From Variovorax sp. J22P240 (GTDB lineage: Bacteria > Pseudomonadota > Gammaproteobacteria > Burkholderiales > Burkholderiaceae_C), in the NCBI RefSeq assembly GCF_030316855.1, contig NZ_JASZYR010000001.1:992001-1056000 (forward strand): DNA of 64,000 nt, in the 5' to 3' direction. Position 1 is the stretch's first letter; each line of letters begins with the position of its first letter. The translations under genes and the position numbers were made by a program. The notes beneath the pieces were generated by a model. That model searched no databases, was not told the origin of the DNA, and saw only the letters and a program-made list of their open reading frames with translations. Shown here in pieces: positions 27,337 through 35,113 of the stretch.

Positions 27337-27358
27337 GGATGTGACCCATGTCACATCC
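27337..27358. promoter_or_regulatory. Perfect CRP-type binding site
   Basis: TGTGA (27340-27344), six bases, TCACA (27351-27355) matches the CRP consensus at every half-site position, and the dyad extends to 9-bp arms (27337-27345 and 27350-27358). It is 30 bases before the CRP-like start and about 105 before the phospholipase D-like start. A second small dyad, GTTTCC-N4-GGAAAC (27371-27386), lies beside it. Confidence 0.8.
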
Positions 27359-27460
27359 GCGCTGCGCACTGTTTCCTCGCGGAAACGGCGGGCTTTGCAT
27401 AGATTCCGTCCTACAACCAGGGAAGAACCGATCTCACACCTTCGCCCCGTCGAGCCTGCC

Positions 27461-29116
27461 ATGAAGACCACCCTCAAACGCTGCCCCATGCTGATCGCCC
27501 ACAGCATCGGCATGCGCTTGATGGAGATCGGCCTGGCCCAGGCCCGCGCAGGCGTGGCCCTCCTTGTCTTCGCGGTAGTGCTGCTGGGCATGCTGACGGG
27601 TTGCGCCAGCCTGCCGGACAACGTCCCCCGGCCCGCCTCCCAGACGATCACCGACGTGTCCGCGACCCGACTTGCCTCCGTGGCGGCGGCATCGATGCCC
27701 GCCGATGAGCCGCAACTCTCGGGCATGCGTCTGCTGCCGGCAGGCGACCAAGCCTTCGAGGCGCGCATCGCCCTCGCCCGTGCCGCCGAGAAGTCGATCG
27801 ACGCGCAGTACTACCAGATTGCCGACGACACGTCGGGCCGGCAGTTCCTTCGAGAGCTGAGCGATGCAGCCGCCCGCGGCGTGCGCGTTCGCATCCTGCT
27901 CGACGACCTGCACGCCACCGGCGAGGACGCGCTGCTGGCCGGCCTCGCCGCGCAGCCCAACGTCGAAGTGCGCATGTTCAATCCGCTGCCCGTGCGCAAC
28001 GGAAGCGTCCGCTCGCGCGTGCTTCTCTCGATGCACGAGTTCTCGCGCATCAACCGCCGCATGCACAACAAGCTGTTCATCGTGGACAACGCCTTTGCCA
28101 TCAGCGGCGGCCGCAACATCGGCGACGAATACTTCGGCCGCAGCGAACCGGCCAACTTCATCGACATGGACATGCTCTCCACGGGCCGGGTCGTGCCGGA
28201 GATGGCGGCGGTGTTCGACGCCTACTGGAACAGCCAGCACGCCTACCCCATCGAGAACCTTGGCGCGCCAGCCGCCGACGTGGCGGCCGCGCGGCGCCGT
28301 TTCGAGCAGTCCGTCCGGGAGGCCGGCGTGGTGGCGATGCCGATCAGGGCGCGCGACTCGCTGGACCAGAGCAGCGTCGCCACGCAACTGGCTGGCGGCC
28401 ACGTGGACCTGCACATGGCGGCAGTGCGGGTGGTGGCCGATGCGCCGCGCAAGGTCGATGCGGGCAACGGATCGCTGACGGACGGCGTGGTCATGGACGG
28501 CAACCTGGACCTGCTGCAGTCGGCGCGCTCGGAGGTGCTCCTTGCGTCGCCCTACTTCATCCCCGGCCGCCGCACGATGGAAGTGCTCCAGCAAGCCGCC
28601 GACAGCGACGTGAGCGTGTCCGTCATGACCAACTCGCTCGCGACGACGGACGAGCCGCTGGCGCATTTCGGCTACGCGCGCTACCGCGTTGCGTTGCTGA
28701 AGATGCGCGTCGCGCTCTACGAGTTGATGCCCGATGACGACGACGACGAACGGGCATCCATCGCCGATGGCCCGCACGGCTCGCTCGGTCGCCTGCATGC
28801 CAAGCTCGCAGTGGTGGACCAGCGCTGGCTCTCCATCGGATCAATGAACATGGACCGCCGCTCGGCACACTCCAACACCGAGATGAGCCTCATCATCGAC
28901 AGCCCGGCGCTGGCCGCCCAGGTCACGACGCTCCTGCGCACCGAGCGGATGCCGCAGAGCTACCAGGTCCGCTACACGGATGACAGCCAACGCCTTCAGT
29001 GGGTCGAACAGAACGGCCGGAACCCGGTCGTGTACGCCGGCGAACCGGACTCAACCTGGGGACGGCGGCTGCGGCTTTCGGTGCTGGCGACCCTGGTCGA
29101 CGAAGATCTTCTTTGA
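27461..29116 (+). CDS. Phospholipase D-like / cardiolipin synthase-type lipoprotein
   Basis: A 551-residue enzyme with two HKD motifs: His202-x-Lys204 (HNKLFIVDNAFAISGGRN) and His446-x-Lys448 (HAKLAVVDQRWLSIGSMN). The N-terminus has a hydrophobic segment ending in a lipobox at Cys48 (LLGMLTGC), so it should be anchored on the outer side of a membrane. The family transfers phosphatidyl groups (cardiolipin synthesis) or hydrolyses phosphodiesters. ATG 27461 gives a long n-region; ATG 27491 would shorten it. It is divergent from the CRP-like gene across a CRP-type site, suggesting cyclic-nucleotide control. Confidence 0.88.
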   Translation: MKTTLKRCPMLIAHSIGMRLMEIGLAQARAGVALLVFAVVLLGMLTGCASLPDNVPRPASQTITDVSATRLASVAAASMPADEPQLSGMRLLPAGDQAFEARIALARAAEKSIDAQYYQIADDTSGRQFLRELSDAAARGVRVRILLDDLHATGEDALLAGLAAQPNVEVRMFNPLPVRNGSVRSRVLLSMHEFSRINRRMHNKLFIVDNAFAISGGRNIGDEYFGRSEPANFIDMDMLSTGRVVPEMAAVFDAYWNSQHAYPIENLGAPAADVAAARRRFEQSVREAGVVAMPIRARDSLDQSSVATQLAGGHVDLHMAAVRVVADAPRKVDAGNGSLTDGVVMDGNLDLLQSARSEVLLASPYFIPGRRTMEVLQQAADSDVSVSVMTNSLATTDEPLAHFGYARYRVALLKMRVALYELMPDDDDDERASIADGPHGSLGRLHAKLAVVDQRWLSIGSMNMDRRSAHSNTEMSLIIDSPALAAQVTTLLRTERMPQSYQVRYTDDSQRLQWVEQNGRNPVVYAGEPDSTWGRRLRLSVLATLVDEDLL

Positions 29117-29480
29117 CCCGGATCCGGGGCGCCGGAACATCGATGCTCACCTCGATCGGGCCGGGCACGCCAAATTCCTCCGCCCCGAAATCGAGCTTGC
29201 CGAGAAGATGGCACGCGCCGCTGATCGTCTGGCCGTCATGGCGATGGAAGATCGTCAAGTCGGGGCCAGGCGCCCAGCAGATCAGGTCGCCGACCTCGTA
29301 GGACCGGGTGTGCGTGTCCCGGCCCGAAATCGCGCCGGGGAGCGGGCCGAACTTCTCTCGCCTGAAGAGATCGTGCATCGTGATCGTCAGCGGCAGCATG
29401 GCAATGAATTCATGCGCAGTGGCGTTGTCCTGGAGGGTTGCCGGAAACACCCGGCCATTCAGTTTGAGATGGATCTTCAT
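28923..29480 (-). CDS. Cyclophilin-like fold protein with run-on C-terminus
   Basis: A 185-residue reading frame. Residues 1-120 (MKIHLKLNGRVFPATLQDN, MLPLTITMHDLF, SYEVGDLICWAPGPDLTIFH, LGKLDFGAEEF) match the small cyclophilin-like fold proteins, which are normally about 115-130 residues. The last 60 or so residues are rich in Arg, Gly and Ser and lie antisense to the 3' end of the phospholipase D-like gene (194-base overlap), so a stop appears to have been lost. It starts eight bases after the AraC gene stop and is probably co-transcribed with it. Function is unknown; such proteins are often near AraC genes and aldo-keto reductases. Confidence 0.65.
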   Translation of the reverse strand: MKIHLKLNGRVFPATLQDNATAHEFIAMLPLTITMHDLFRREKFGPLPGAISGRDTHTRSYEVGDLICWAPGPDLTIFHRHDGQTISGACHLLGKLDFGAEEFGVPGPIEVSIDVPAPRIRVKEDLRRPGSPAPKAAAAVPRLSPVRRRTRPGSGRSVRPTEGVGCHPCSGPGSSAASARCAGAS

Positions 29481-29488
29481 GAGGGACC

Positions 29489-30472
29489 TCAGGTGCTCGT
29501 TCGGCCCAGTTGGAGCTCGCGCAGGCGCTTGACGTCGCGTGCGGGAGGCAGGCCGAAGAAACGGCTGTATTCGCGATTGAACTGTGACTGGCTCTCGTAG
29601 CCGACGCGGTGGCCGGCGGTGGCGGCGTCCACGTGTTCGCTGATCATGATGCGCCGCGACTCCTGCAGGCGCAGTTGCTTCTGGAATTGCAACGGGCTCA
29701 TCGCGGTGACGGCCTTGAAGTGTTGATGCAGCGACGACACGCTCATGTGGACTTCATCCGCCAGGTCTTCGACACGAAGCGTCTCCTGGAATCGCATCGA
29801 CAGCACGCTGATGGCCTGGGCGATGCGCTGGCTGTGGCTGTCCACCACGGCCATCTGGGCGAGCCGCCAGCCATCGGCCGACTTCAGCAGGCGGTACAGG
29901 ATCTCGCGGGTGATCAGCGGGGCCAGGGCCGGCACGTCCTCGGGCGAGTCCAGCAGCCTGACCAGTCTCAGTACGGGATCGAGCAGCGTAGTGGACAGTT
30001 CACCGGTGAAGATGCCCCGCTGCGATGCCCGCATCGGGAGAGTCTCGCCAAGCTGGAGGTCGAGCGCGAGGGCCGCGATGTCCTTGACGTCGAAACTCAA
30101 CCGCAGGCCCAGGTACGGCGCCTCCGGCGACGCATCGATCACCTGGCCCGACACGGGCAGGTTCTGCGACACCACCAGGTATTGGCTGCTGTCGTAGATG
30201 TAGACCTCGTCGCCAAGAAGCACCCGCTTGCTACCTTGCGCCAGCACGCAGAAGGCCGGCTCGTGGATCGCGTGGACCGGGTGCTGCATGTGCGAAGCCC
30301 GGGCCAGAGTCAGGCGCGGAACCGCCGTCTCGCGCGCGCCATCGGTGACGGTGATCCGGTCGATCATCGCGGCAAGCTCGGCTCTCATGACGGTGGTCTG
30401 CAGTTGATCGACGGGGCGATCGCCGCGCAGTGCATTGGAGGTGGATGTCAGCATGGAGCGGAGCTTAGGCAT
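29489..30472 (-). CDS. AraC family transcriptional regulator (AraC_N type)
   Basis: A 327-residue regulator with the AraC_N sensor domain (HAIHEPAFCVLAQGSKRVLLGDE, about 65-235) and a C-terminal double helix-turn-helix (LRVEDLADEVHMSVSSLHQHFKAVT and AATAGHRVGYESQSQFNREYSRFFG). Regulators of this type usually control nearby oxidoreductases or MFS genes. ATG 30472 is used; ATG 30454 in the same frame is possible. It is directly upstream of the cyclophilin-like gene on the same strand, and divergent from glutamate dehydrogenase 161 bases away. Confidence 0.9.
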   Translation of the reverse strand: MPKLRSMLTSTSNALRGDRPVDQLQTTVMRAELAAMIDRITVTDGARETAVPRLTLARASHMQHPVHAIHEPAFCVLAQGSKRVLLGDEVYIYDSSQYLVVSQNLPVSGQVIDASPEAPYLGLRLSFDVKDIAALALDLQLGETLPMRASQRGIFTGELSTTLLDPVLRLVRLLDSPEDVPALAPLITREILYRLLKSADGWRLAQMAVVDSHSQRIAQAISVLSMRFQETLRVEDLADEVHMSVSSLHQHFKAVTAMSPLQFQKQLRLQESRRIMISEHVDAATAGHRVGYESQSQFNREYSRFFGLPPARDVKRLRELQLGRTST

Positions 30473-30633
30473 CTCGCCGCCGCTTGTCTCGACTCCCGCG
30501 AGTCAACCGGAGGATCGTGCAAACATCTTCAACGATCCTGCAAGGGACGCCGTCCATACCCTGCGCTCGACAGTGGGGCTTGTCGACCTCGATAAGATCT
30601 GCGGCCTGTCCCCGTCCACACGATCCCCCAGCT

Positions 30634-31977
30634 ATGAAGTACAAGTCGTCCGAAGAGTTCATGCACGGCGCCGCCGCGCGCAATCCCGGCCAGCCCGAGT
30701 TTCTGCAAGCCATTGCCGAGGTAACGGAAAGCCTGTGGCCGCACATTCAGCGGCATCCCAAGTATGCAGAACACGGACTGCTGGATCGCCTGATCGAACC
30801 GGAGCGGGTCATCATGTTTCGCGTCTCCTGGGTGGATGATCACGGCGAGGTGCAGGTCAACCGCGGCTACCGCATCCAGCACAGCTCGGCCATCGGCCCC
30901 TACAAGGGCGGGCTGCGCTTCCATCCCTCGGTCAATCTGTCGATCCTGAAGTTCCTCGCCTTCGAGCAGACTTTCAAGAATGCGCTGACGACGCTGCCCA
31001 TGGGCGGCGGCAAAGGCGGCTCCGACTTCGATCCGAAGGGGCGCAGCCCTGGCGAGGTCATGCGCTTCTGCCAGGCCTTCGTGAGCGAGCTGTTCCGTCA
31101 CGTCGGCGCCGACCGGGATGTTCCGGCCGGCGACATCGGCGTCGGCGCGCGCGAAATCGGATTCATGACCGGCATGATGAAAAAGCTCGGCAACAGCGCC
31201 GACTGCGTCTTCACCGGCAAGGGGCTGAGCTATGGCGGTTCGCTGATGCGGCCCGAAGCCACGGGCTACGGCACCGTCTACTTCACCGAAGAGATGCTCA
31301 GGCAAAAGGGCCAGACCCTCGAAGGGCTGCGCGTCAGCGTCTCGGGCTCGGGCAACGTGGCGCAGTTCGCGGTCGAGAAGGCCATGGCGCTCGGCGCCCG
31401 GGTGGTGACGGTGTCCGACTCGAGCGGCACGGTCTACGACGAAGCGGGTTTCACGCAGGACAAGCTGGCGCAATTGATGGAAGTGAAGAACCATCTGTAC
31501 GGGCGCGTCGACGACTATGCCCGTCGCGTCGGCGCCGAGTTCCATGCCGGCGAGCGTCCGTGGCACATACCGGTCGACGTCGCCCTGCCCTGCGCCACGC
31601 AGAACGAACTCGACGGCAAGGATGCCGCCGCGCTGGTCCGCAACGGCGTGCGCTGCGTCGCGGAGGGGGCGAACATGCCGTCCACCATGGACGCGATCCG
31701 CACCTTCGAAGGCAGCGGCGTCCTGTTCGCGCCCGGCAAGGCCAGCAACGCCGGCGGCGTCGCGACCTCGGGCCTCGAAATGAGCCAGAACGCCATGCGG
31801 ATTTCGTGGCCGCGCGAGGAAGTGGACACGCGGCTGCACGGCATCATGCGCAGCATCCACGAGGCCTGCCTCCAGCATGGCCGGCGCGAGGACGGCACGG
31901 TCAGCTACGTGAATGGGGCCAACGTCGCCGGGTTCGTGAAGGTGGCCGACGCGATGCTCGCGCAAGGCGTCATCTGA
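30634..31977 (+). CDS. gdhA: NADP-specific glutamate dehydrogenase
   Basis: A 447-residue enzyme, the same length as E. coli GdhA, that makes glutamate from 2-oxoglutarate and ammonia with NADPH in the cytoplasm. Conserved features are YKGGLRFHPSVNLS, the catalytic lysine region LPMGGGKGGSDFDPKG, PAGDIGVGAREIG, TGKGLSYGGSLMRPEATGYG and the Rossmann loop SGSGNVAQFA. ATG 30634 gives the family's usual N-terminus (KYKSSEEFMH). It is a single-gene unit; a GC-rich hairpin follows it and a small membrane protein gene is convergent. Confidence 0.97.
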   Translation: MKYKSSEEFMHGAAARNPGQPEFLQAIAEVTESLWPHIQRHPKYAEHGLLDRLIEPERVIMFRVSWVDDHGEVQVNRGYRIQHSSAIGPYKGGLRFHPSVNLSILKFLAFEQTFKNALTTLPMGGGKGGSDFDPKGRSPGEVMRFCQAFVSELFRHVGADRDVPAGDIGVGAREIGFMTGMMKKLGNSADCVFTGKGLSYGGSLMRPEATGYGTVYFTEEMLRQKGQTLEGLRVSVSGSGNVAQFAVEKAMALGARVVTVSDSSGTVYDEAGFTQDKLAQLMEVKNHLYGRVDDYARRVGAEFHAGERPWHIPVDVALPCATQNELDGKDAAALVRNGVRCVAEGANMPSTMDAIRTFEGSGVLFAPGKASNAGGVATSGLEMSQNAMRISWPREEVDTRLHGIMRSIHEACLQHGRREDGTVSYVNGANVAGFVKVADAMLAQGVI

Positions 31978-31982
31978 TCGCT

Positions 31983-31996
31983 GGCCCCGGGGGGCC
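31983..31996 (+). terminator. Weak GC hairpin after gdhA
   Basis: GGCCCC and GGGGCC with a two-base centre lie six bases after the gdhA stop and before the convergent small membrane protein gene. There is no T-run, so termination would be weak or Rho-assisted. Confidence 0.3.
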
Positions 31997-32008
31997 GGTC
32001 GTGAATGC

Positions 32009-32182
32009 TCAGATGGTGACCAGGTCCACGATGCCGTACCCGATGATCGCCAGCAGACCCAGAATGCCGGCCATCATGAGCGGCGTGCCCCAGCGCGTCG
32101 CTCGCGCGGCAAAGCCCACCGTCATGACGCCTGCCGCGATGCACGTTGTGATTGCGGCAGTCTGGAGCGTGAATTCAGGCAT
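32009..32182 (-). CDS. Small two-helix membrane protein (57 aa)
   Basis: A 57-residue frame from ATG 32182 to TGA. It is strongly hydrophobic with two likely membrane segments, ITTCIAAGVMTVGFAA and MMAGILGLLAIIGYGIVDLV, joined by a basic turn (RATRWGTP), and starts MPEFTLQTAA. It fills the only free space between gdhA and the metallophosphoesterase, and its composition fits a membrane protein rather than an antisense frame. I do not recognise the family. The ribosome site is poor (GGGTAG region), so the start is less certain than the frame. Confidence 0.6.
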   Translation of the reverse strand: MPEFTLQTAAITTCIAAGVMTVGFAARATRWGTPLMMAGILGLLAIIGYGIVDLVTI

Positions 32183-32277
32183 CCGTCGATGCTACCCGGA
32201 AGGCCCGCTGCGCGAAAAGAACGTCGCGCGGCACTCCGCCACCCCACAATGCGAGGTCCGTCGCTGCAGCTCCTGCC

Positions 32278-33027
32278 GTGCGCATCCTCCTCATTTCCGA
32301 CCTGCACTACACGCTGCCCCAGCTCGATTGGGTGGTCCGGGTCGCGCCATCCTTCGATCTGGTGGTGCTGGCGGGCGATCACCTGGACGTGAGTTCGCCG
32401 GTTTCGCTCGACGCGCAGTCGGTCGTCCTGCTGCGCTACTTTTCGCTGATGAACCCGGGTCATTCGCTCGTGCTGGCCTCGGGCAACCACGACCTGACGG
32501 GGCCGGACCGGCATGGTGAACGGGCGGCGCTATGGCTGCCGGAGAGCCGCCGCGACGGCGTCTTCACAGACGGCGATTCCCTGGCGATCGGCGACACTCT
32601 GATCACGATCTGCCCCTGGTGGGACGGGCCGGCGGGCCGGGCCGCCCTCGAAGAGCAACTGGCCGTGGAGGCACAGAAGCGACCGGCCCGCTGGGTCTGG
32701 ATCTATCACTGGCCTCCGCTGGGCTCGCCCACCTGCTGGACCGGCAAGCGCCACTATGGCGACGCCGATGTGGCCGAGTGGATTGCACGCTACCAACCCG
32801 AACTCGTGCTGACCGGCCATGTCCACGAGCCGCCATTCAAGCGGGCGGGTGCCTGGGCCGACCGCATCGGTCCCACCTGGGTGTTCAATGCCGGCAGGCA
32901 GATCGGGCCGGTGCCCGCGCACATCGTGATCGACCTGGCAGCGGACACCGCGTCATGGCGCTCGATGATGGGCGAGGAAGCGCTGGAACTCGGCGCCGAA
33001 CAGGCGCCCGCGCGATCGGTTTTCTGA
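32278..33027 (+). CDS. Metallophosphoesterase
   Basis: A 249-residue calcineurin-like phosphoesterase with the two-metal site in order: ISDLHY (DxH), AGDHLD (GD), SGNHDL (GNHD), a histidine in IYHWPP and GHVHEPP (GHxH). It would hydrolyse a phosphomonoester or phosphodiester in the cytoplasm. The start is GTG 32278, which places the DxH motif at residues 8-10 as usual. It is a single gene convergent with the cNMP-domain gene six bases away. Substrate unknown. Confidence 0.88.
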   Translation: MRILLISDLHYTLPQLDWVVRVAPSFDLVVLAGDHLDVSSPVSLDAQSVVLLRYFSLMNPGHSLVLASGNHDLTGPDRHGERAALWLPESRRDGVFTDGDSLAIGDTLITICPWWDGPAGRAALEEQLAVEAQKRPARWVWIYHWPPLGSPTCWTGKRHYGDADVAEWIARYQPELVLTGHVHEPPFKRAGAWADRIGPTWVFNAGRQIGPVPAHIVIDLAADTASWRSMMGEEALELGAEQAPARSVF

Positions 33028-33032
33028 GGCGC

Positions 33033-33515
33033 TCAGTAGTCGGGGTTTGGCTCTCGCACCGAGCCGGGGCGCGCAGCCGGGCGCTGACGGTGCGTCAGTT
33101 GATCAAGCACTTCGGAGACCATCGCCAGGCCGGGCGCATCGCCGTACTGGTGCTTCAGGTCGACGAGATAGGTAGTGGCGAAATCCAGGCGCTCTGCCAA
33201 ACCTGCGGCGATCAACCGGGTGATGGCCGGCTCGCTGACCAGCAAGGCGCGACCATCGGCGGCATGGCGGAGGATGCTCGGTGCACCCGCGACGACCGTG
33301 GCCGTGTACGGCGAATTCAACAGCAGCGAGATCTCGCCGATCGCCGCGGCCGGCCGGCTGATCGACGTGATCGCCATGCCTGCCTTGCTGATGTGTAGCG
33401 TTCCCGACACGAGAATCCACAGACCATCGCCGGACTCGCCCTCGCGCACGAGCGTGTCCCCGACTGCCAATGTGATTTCAGGCAGGCCTGCAGTGCGTTG
33501 CAGCAGTTCGTCCAT
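33033..33515 (-). CDS. Stand-alone cyclic nucleotide-binding-domain protein
   Basis: A 160-residue protein whose first 110 residues form a cNMP-binding beta-barrel (LAVGDTLVREGESGDGLWILVSGTLHI, AIGEISLLLNSPYTATVVA). There is no DNA-binding or enzyme domain. In the phosphate-binding cassette Gly60-Glu61 is present but the Arg-Ser pair that holds cAMP is replaced by Tyr70-Thr71, so nucleotide binding is doubtful. ATG 33515 has TTGAGG upstream. It is the last gene of an operon after DUF5996 (seven-base gap). It might be a structural or regulatory partner. Confidence 0.75.
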   Translation of the reverse strand: MDELLQRTAGLPEITLAVGDTLVREGESGDGLWILVSGTLHISKAGMAITSISRPAAAIGEISLLLNSPYTATVVAGAPSILRHAADGRALLVSEPAITRLIAAGLAERLDFATTYLVDLKHQYGDAPGLAMVSEVLDQLTHRQRPAARPGSVREPNPDY

Positions 33516-33522
33516 ATCGACC

Positions 33523-34458
33523 TCAAGGCCAGAGCGACGATGGCCGATCGAGCACCGCCCTGTCCCATCGCCCCAGATCCGCAGCCGCGTCGTAAGTCGA
33601 TTGAAGGAACGCCAGGAGCGCGGCGTCCGGGTCCGCAGCCAGACGGACGGCCTCGTAGGGCAGGATGAACTCGCGCATCTGTGTGTCGTAGCGCGCAGCC
33701 GCGGGAAGGACCCCATGGCTGGCATAGCCCGGCGGCTCCGGATACGCATAGGCATAGAACGAAGCTTCCGCAACAGGACCTCCGCCGGGCCAGAACCCGC
33801 AACTCGCGCACTCATGCGAATAGGCCTCGACCATGACGTGGTCCGGACAGTTCGGAACGCCACCCGGATGACGCGGCGCCGGCCGGCCGGAGAAGCGCGT
33901 GGCCGCCAGGTCGAAGGCGCCCCAGAAGAAGTGCGCCGGACTCTGCTTGCCGCCGAAGCGCCCCCGGAAGCGCTTCAGCACGCGATCGGCCTGCGCGACG
34001 ATGCGCCACCACCGGTGCGCCGCATCCGGGTCGTAGGATGCGTGGGTCCGGTCGTCGGCGAAGGGAATGGCGGTCTCGACCTCCACCGGCGAGGCCATGA
34101 GCTTCGGCTCGACGCCGAGCGCCCGCAGTGCCGACTGGTATTGGGCAAACCAGTCGGCGACGGACATGGGCGCCAGGGCAAAGCCGCGCTCCGCGCCGTC
34201 GCTGCATTTCAACGCCAATGCATGCGAGATGAAATCGAACTCGACCGAGAGGGTTCGATCGCCGCACGGCATGGCCGAGGTCGTCAGCCCGCGCGGCGTG
34301 ACATAGAAAGCGACCTGCCACCAGTGGTTCTCCATCGGCGCGAGCGCCAGGCGCGTCTTGCCGACGATCTGCGTCCACATGTGCAGCGTGGCGTCGGTAT
34401 CGCGCCACTCGGAGAGCGAAAGCGCGGGCCAGGCCGGGGATGTCTGCGCTGCGTTCAT
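33523..34458 (-). CDS. DUF5996 family protein
   Basis: A 311-residue soluble protein of the DUF5996 type, recognised from WPALSLSEWRDTDATLHMWTQIVGK, the PMENHWWQVAFYVTPRGLTT stretch, SPAHFFWGAFDLAATRFSGR and SHECASCGFWPGG with a CxxC pair. It contains many Trp and His residues and no signal peptide. No biochemical function is known to me for the family. It is in one operon with a periplasmic peroxiredoxin (20 bases upstream) and the cNMP-domain protein (seven bases downstream), which hints at a stress-related role. Confidence 0.8.
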   Translation of the reverse strand: MNAAQTSPAWPALSLSEWRDTDATLHMWTQIVGKTRLALAPMENHWWQVAFYVTPRGLTTSAMPCGDRTLSVEFDFISHALALKCSDGAERGFALAPMSVADWFAQYQSALRALGVEPKLMASPVEVETAIPFADDRTHASYDPDAAHRWWRIVAQADRVLKRFRGRFGGKQSPAHFFWGAFDLAATRFSGRPAPRHPGGVPNCPDHVMVEAYSHECASCGFWPGGGPVAEASFYAYAYPEPPGYASHGVLPAAARYDTQMREFILPYEAVRLAADPDAALLAFLQSTYDAAADLGRWDRAVLDRPSSLWP

Positions 34459-34478
34459 GGCATCGGGCCTTTCAGCGT

Positions 34479-35039
34479 CTACTTCTTGTCGCGGTTCTGC
34501 GGCAGTTCCTTCACCGCTGCGAGCATCTTCTCGACATGCTTGTCCGGGTTGAGGTTCTGGTAGTGGGCGGCGACCGTTCCATTCTTCGCGATCACATAGG
34601 AGATGCGGTTGGCGTAGTCCGGGCGCGTCTGCATCAGCGCGTCGAAAGACTGGCTGATGGACTTGGTGGCGTCGGAGGCGACCGGGAACTTGCCCTGGCA
34701 GGCCTGATTGGAGAACTTGGTCAGCGTCTCGATGTCATCGGTCGACACGCCGATCACCGTGGTGCCCAGCGCGGCGAACTTGTCGATCGCCTCGGCGAAA
34801 GCATGCGCCTCGAGGGAGCAGCCCACAGTGAAGGCCGCGGGGAAGAAATAGACGACGACCGGCCCTTTGGCCAACGCCGCCGACAGCGAGTAAGTGAAGG
34901 GCTTGCCGCCAAGCGCGGCGGGTGCGCTGAATGCCGGGGCAGGCTGGCCGACATCGAGTGCCGCCTTGGCGGGGGCGACGACGCCGAAAGCAAGCACCAT
35001 GAACGCCGATGCAACTGCTCTTCCTGCCAATGACTTCAT
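34479..35039 (-). CDS. Exported peroxiredoxin
   Basis: A 186-residue thiol peroxidase with a signal peptide (FMVLAFGVVAPAKA, cut near AKA-AL), so it acts in the periplasm. The peroxidatic Cys74 is in PAAFTVGCSLEA, fitting PxxxTxxC, and the fold continues as AhpC/TSA-BCP type (VIGVSTDDIETLTKFS). Cys113 or so in SNQACQGKFPV could resolve the disulfide. The upstream NUDIX gene ends 74 bases before; DUF5996 begins 20 bases after. It would reduce hydrogen peroxide or organic peroxides using an unknown periplasmic thiol donor. Confidence 0.88.
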   Translation of the reverse strand: MKSLAGRAVASAFMVLAFGVVAPAKAALDVGQPAPAFSAPAALGGKPFTYSLSAALAKGPVVVYFFPAAFTVGCSLEAHAFAEAIDKFAALGTTVIGVSTDDIETLTKFSNQACQGKFPVASDATKSISQSFDALMQTRPDYANRISYVIAKNGTVAAHYQNLNPDKHVEKMLAAVKELPQNRDKK

Positions 35040-35113
35040 GTCTTCGTTCCCGGTGGGTGGACAAGTCGCATGTTATTCCGAGGAGATCGAAAGGGAGTAT
35101 CTGCTCCCGTCTG

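Noticed and set aside
26813-27460. N-terminal extension of the phospholipase D-like gene
   Set aside because: The frame is open upstream but runs antisense through the CRP-like gene and its promoter; the signal-type sequence begins only at 27461.
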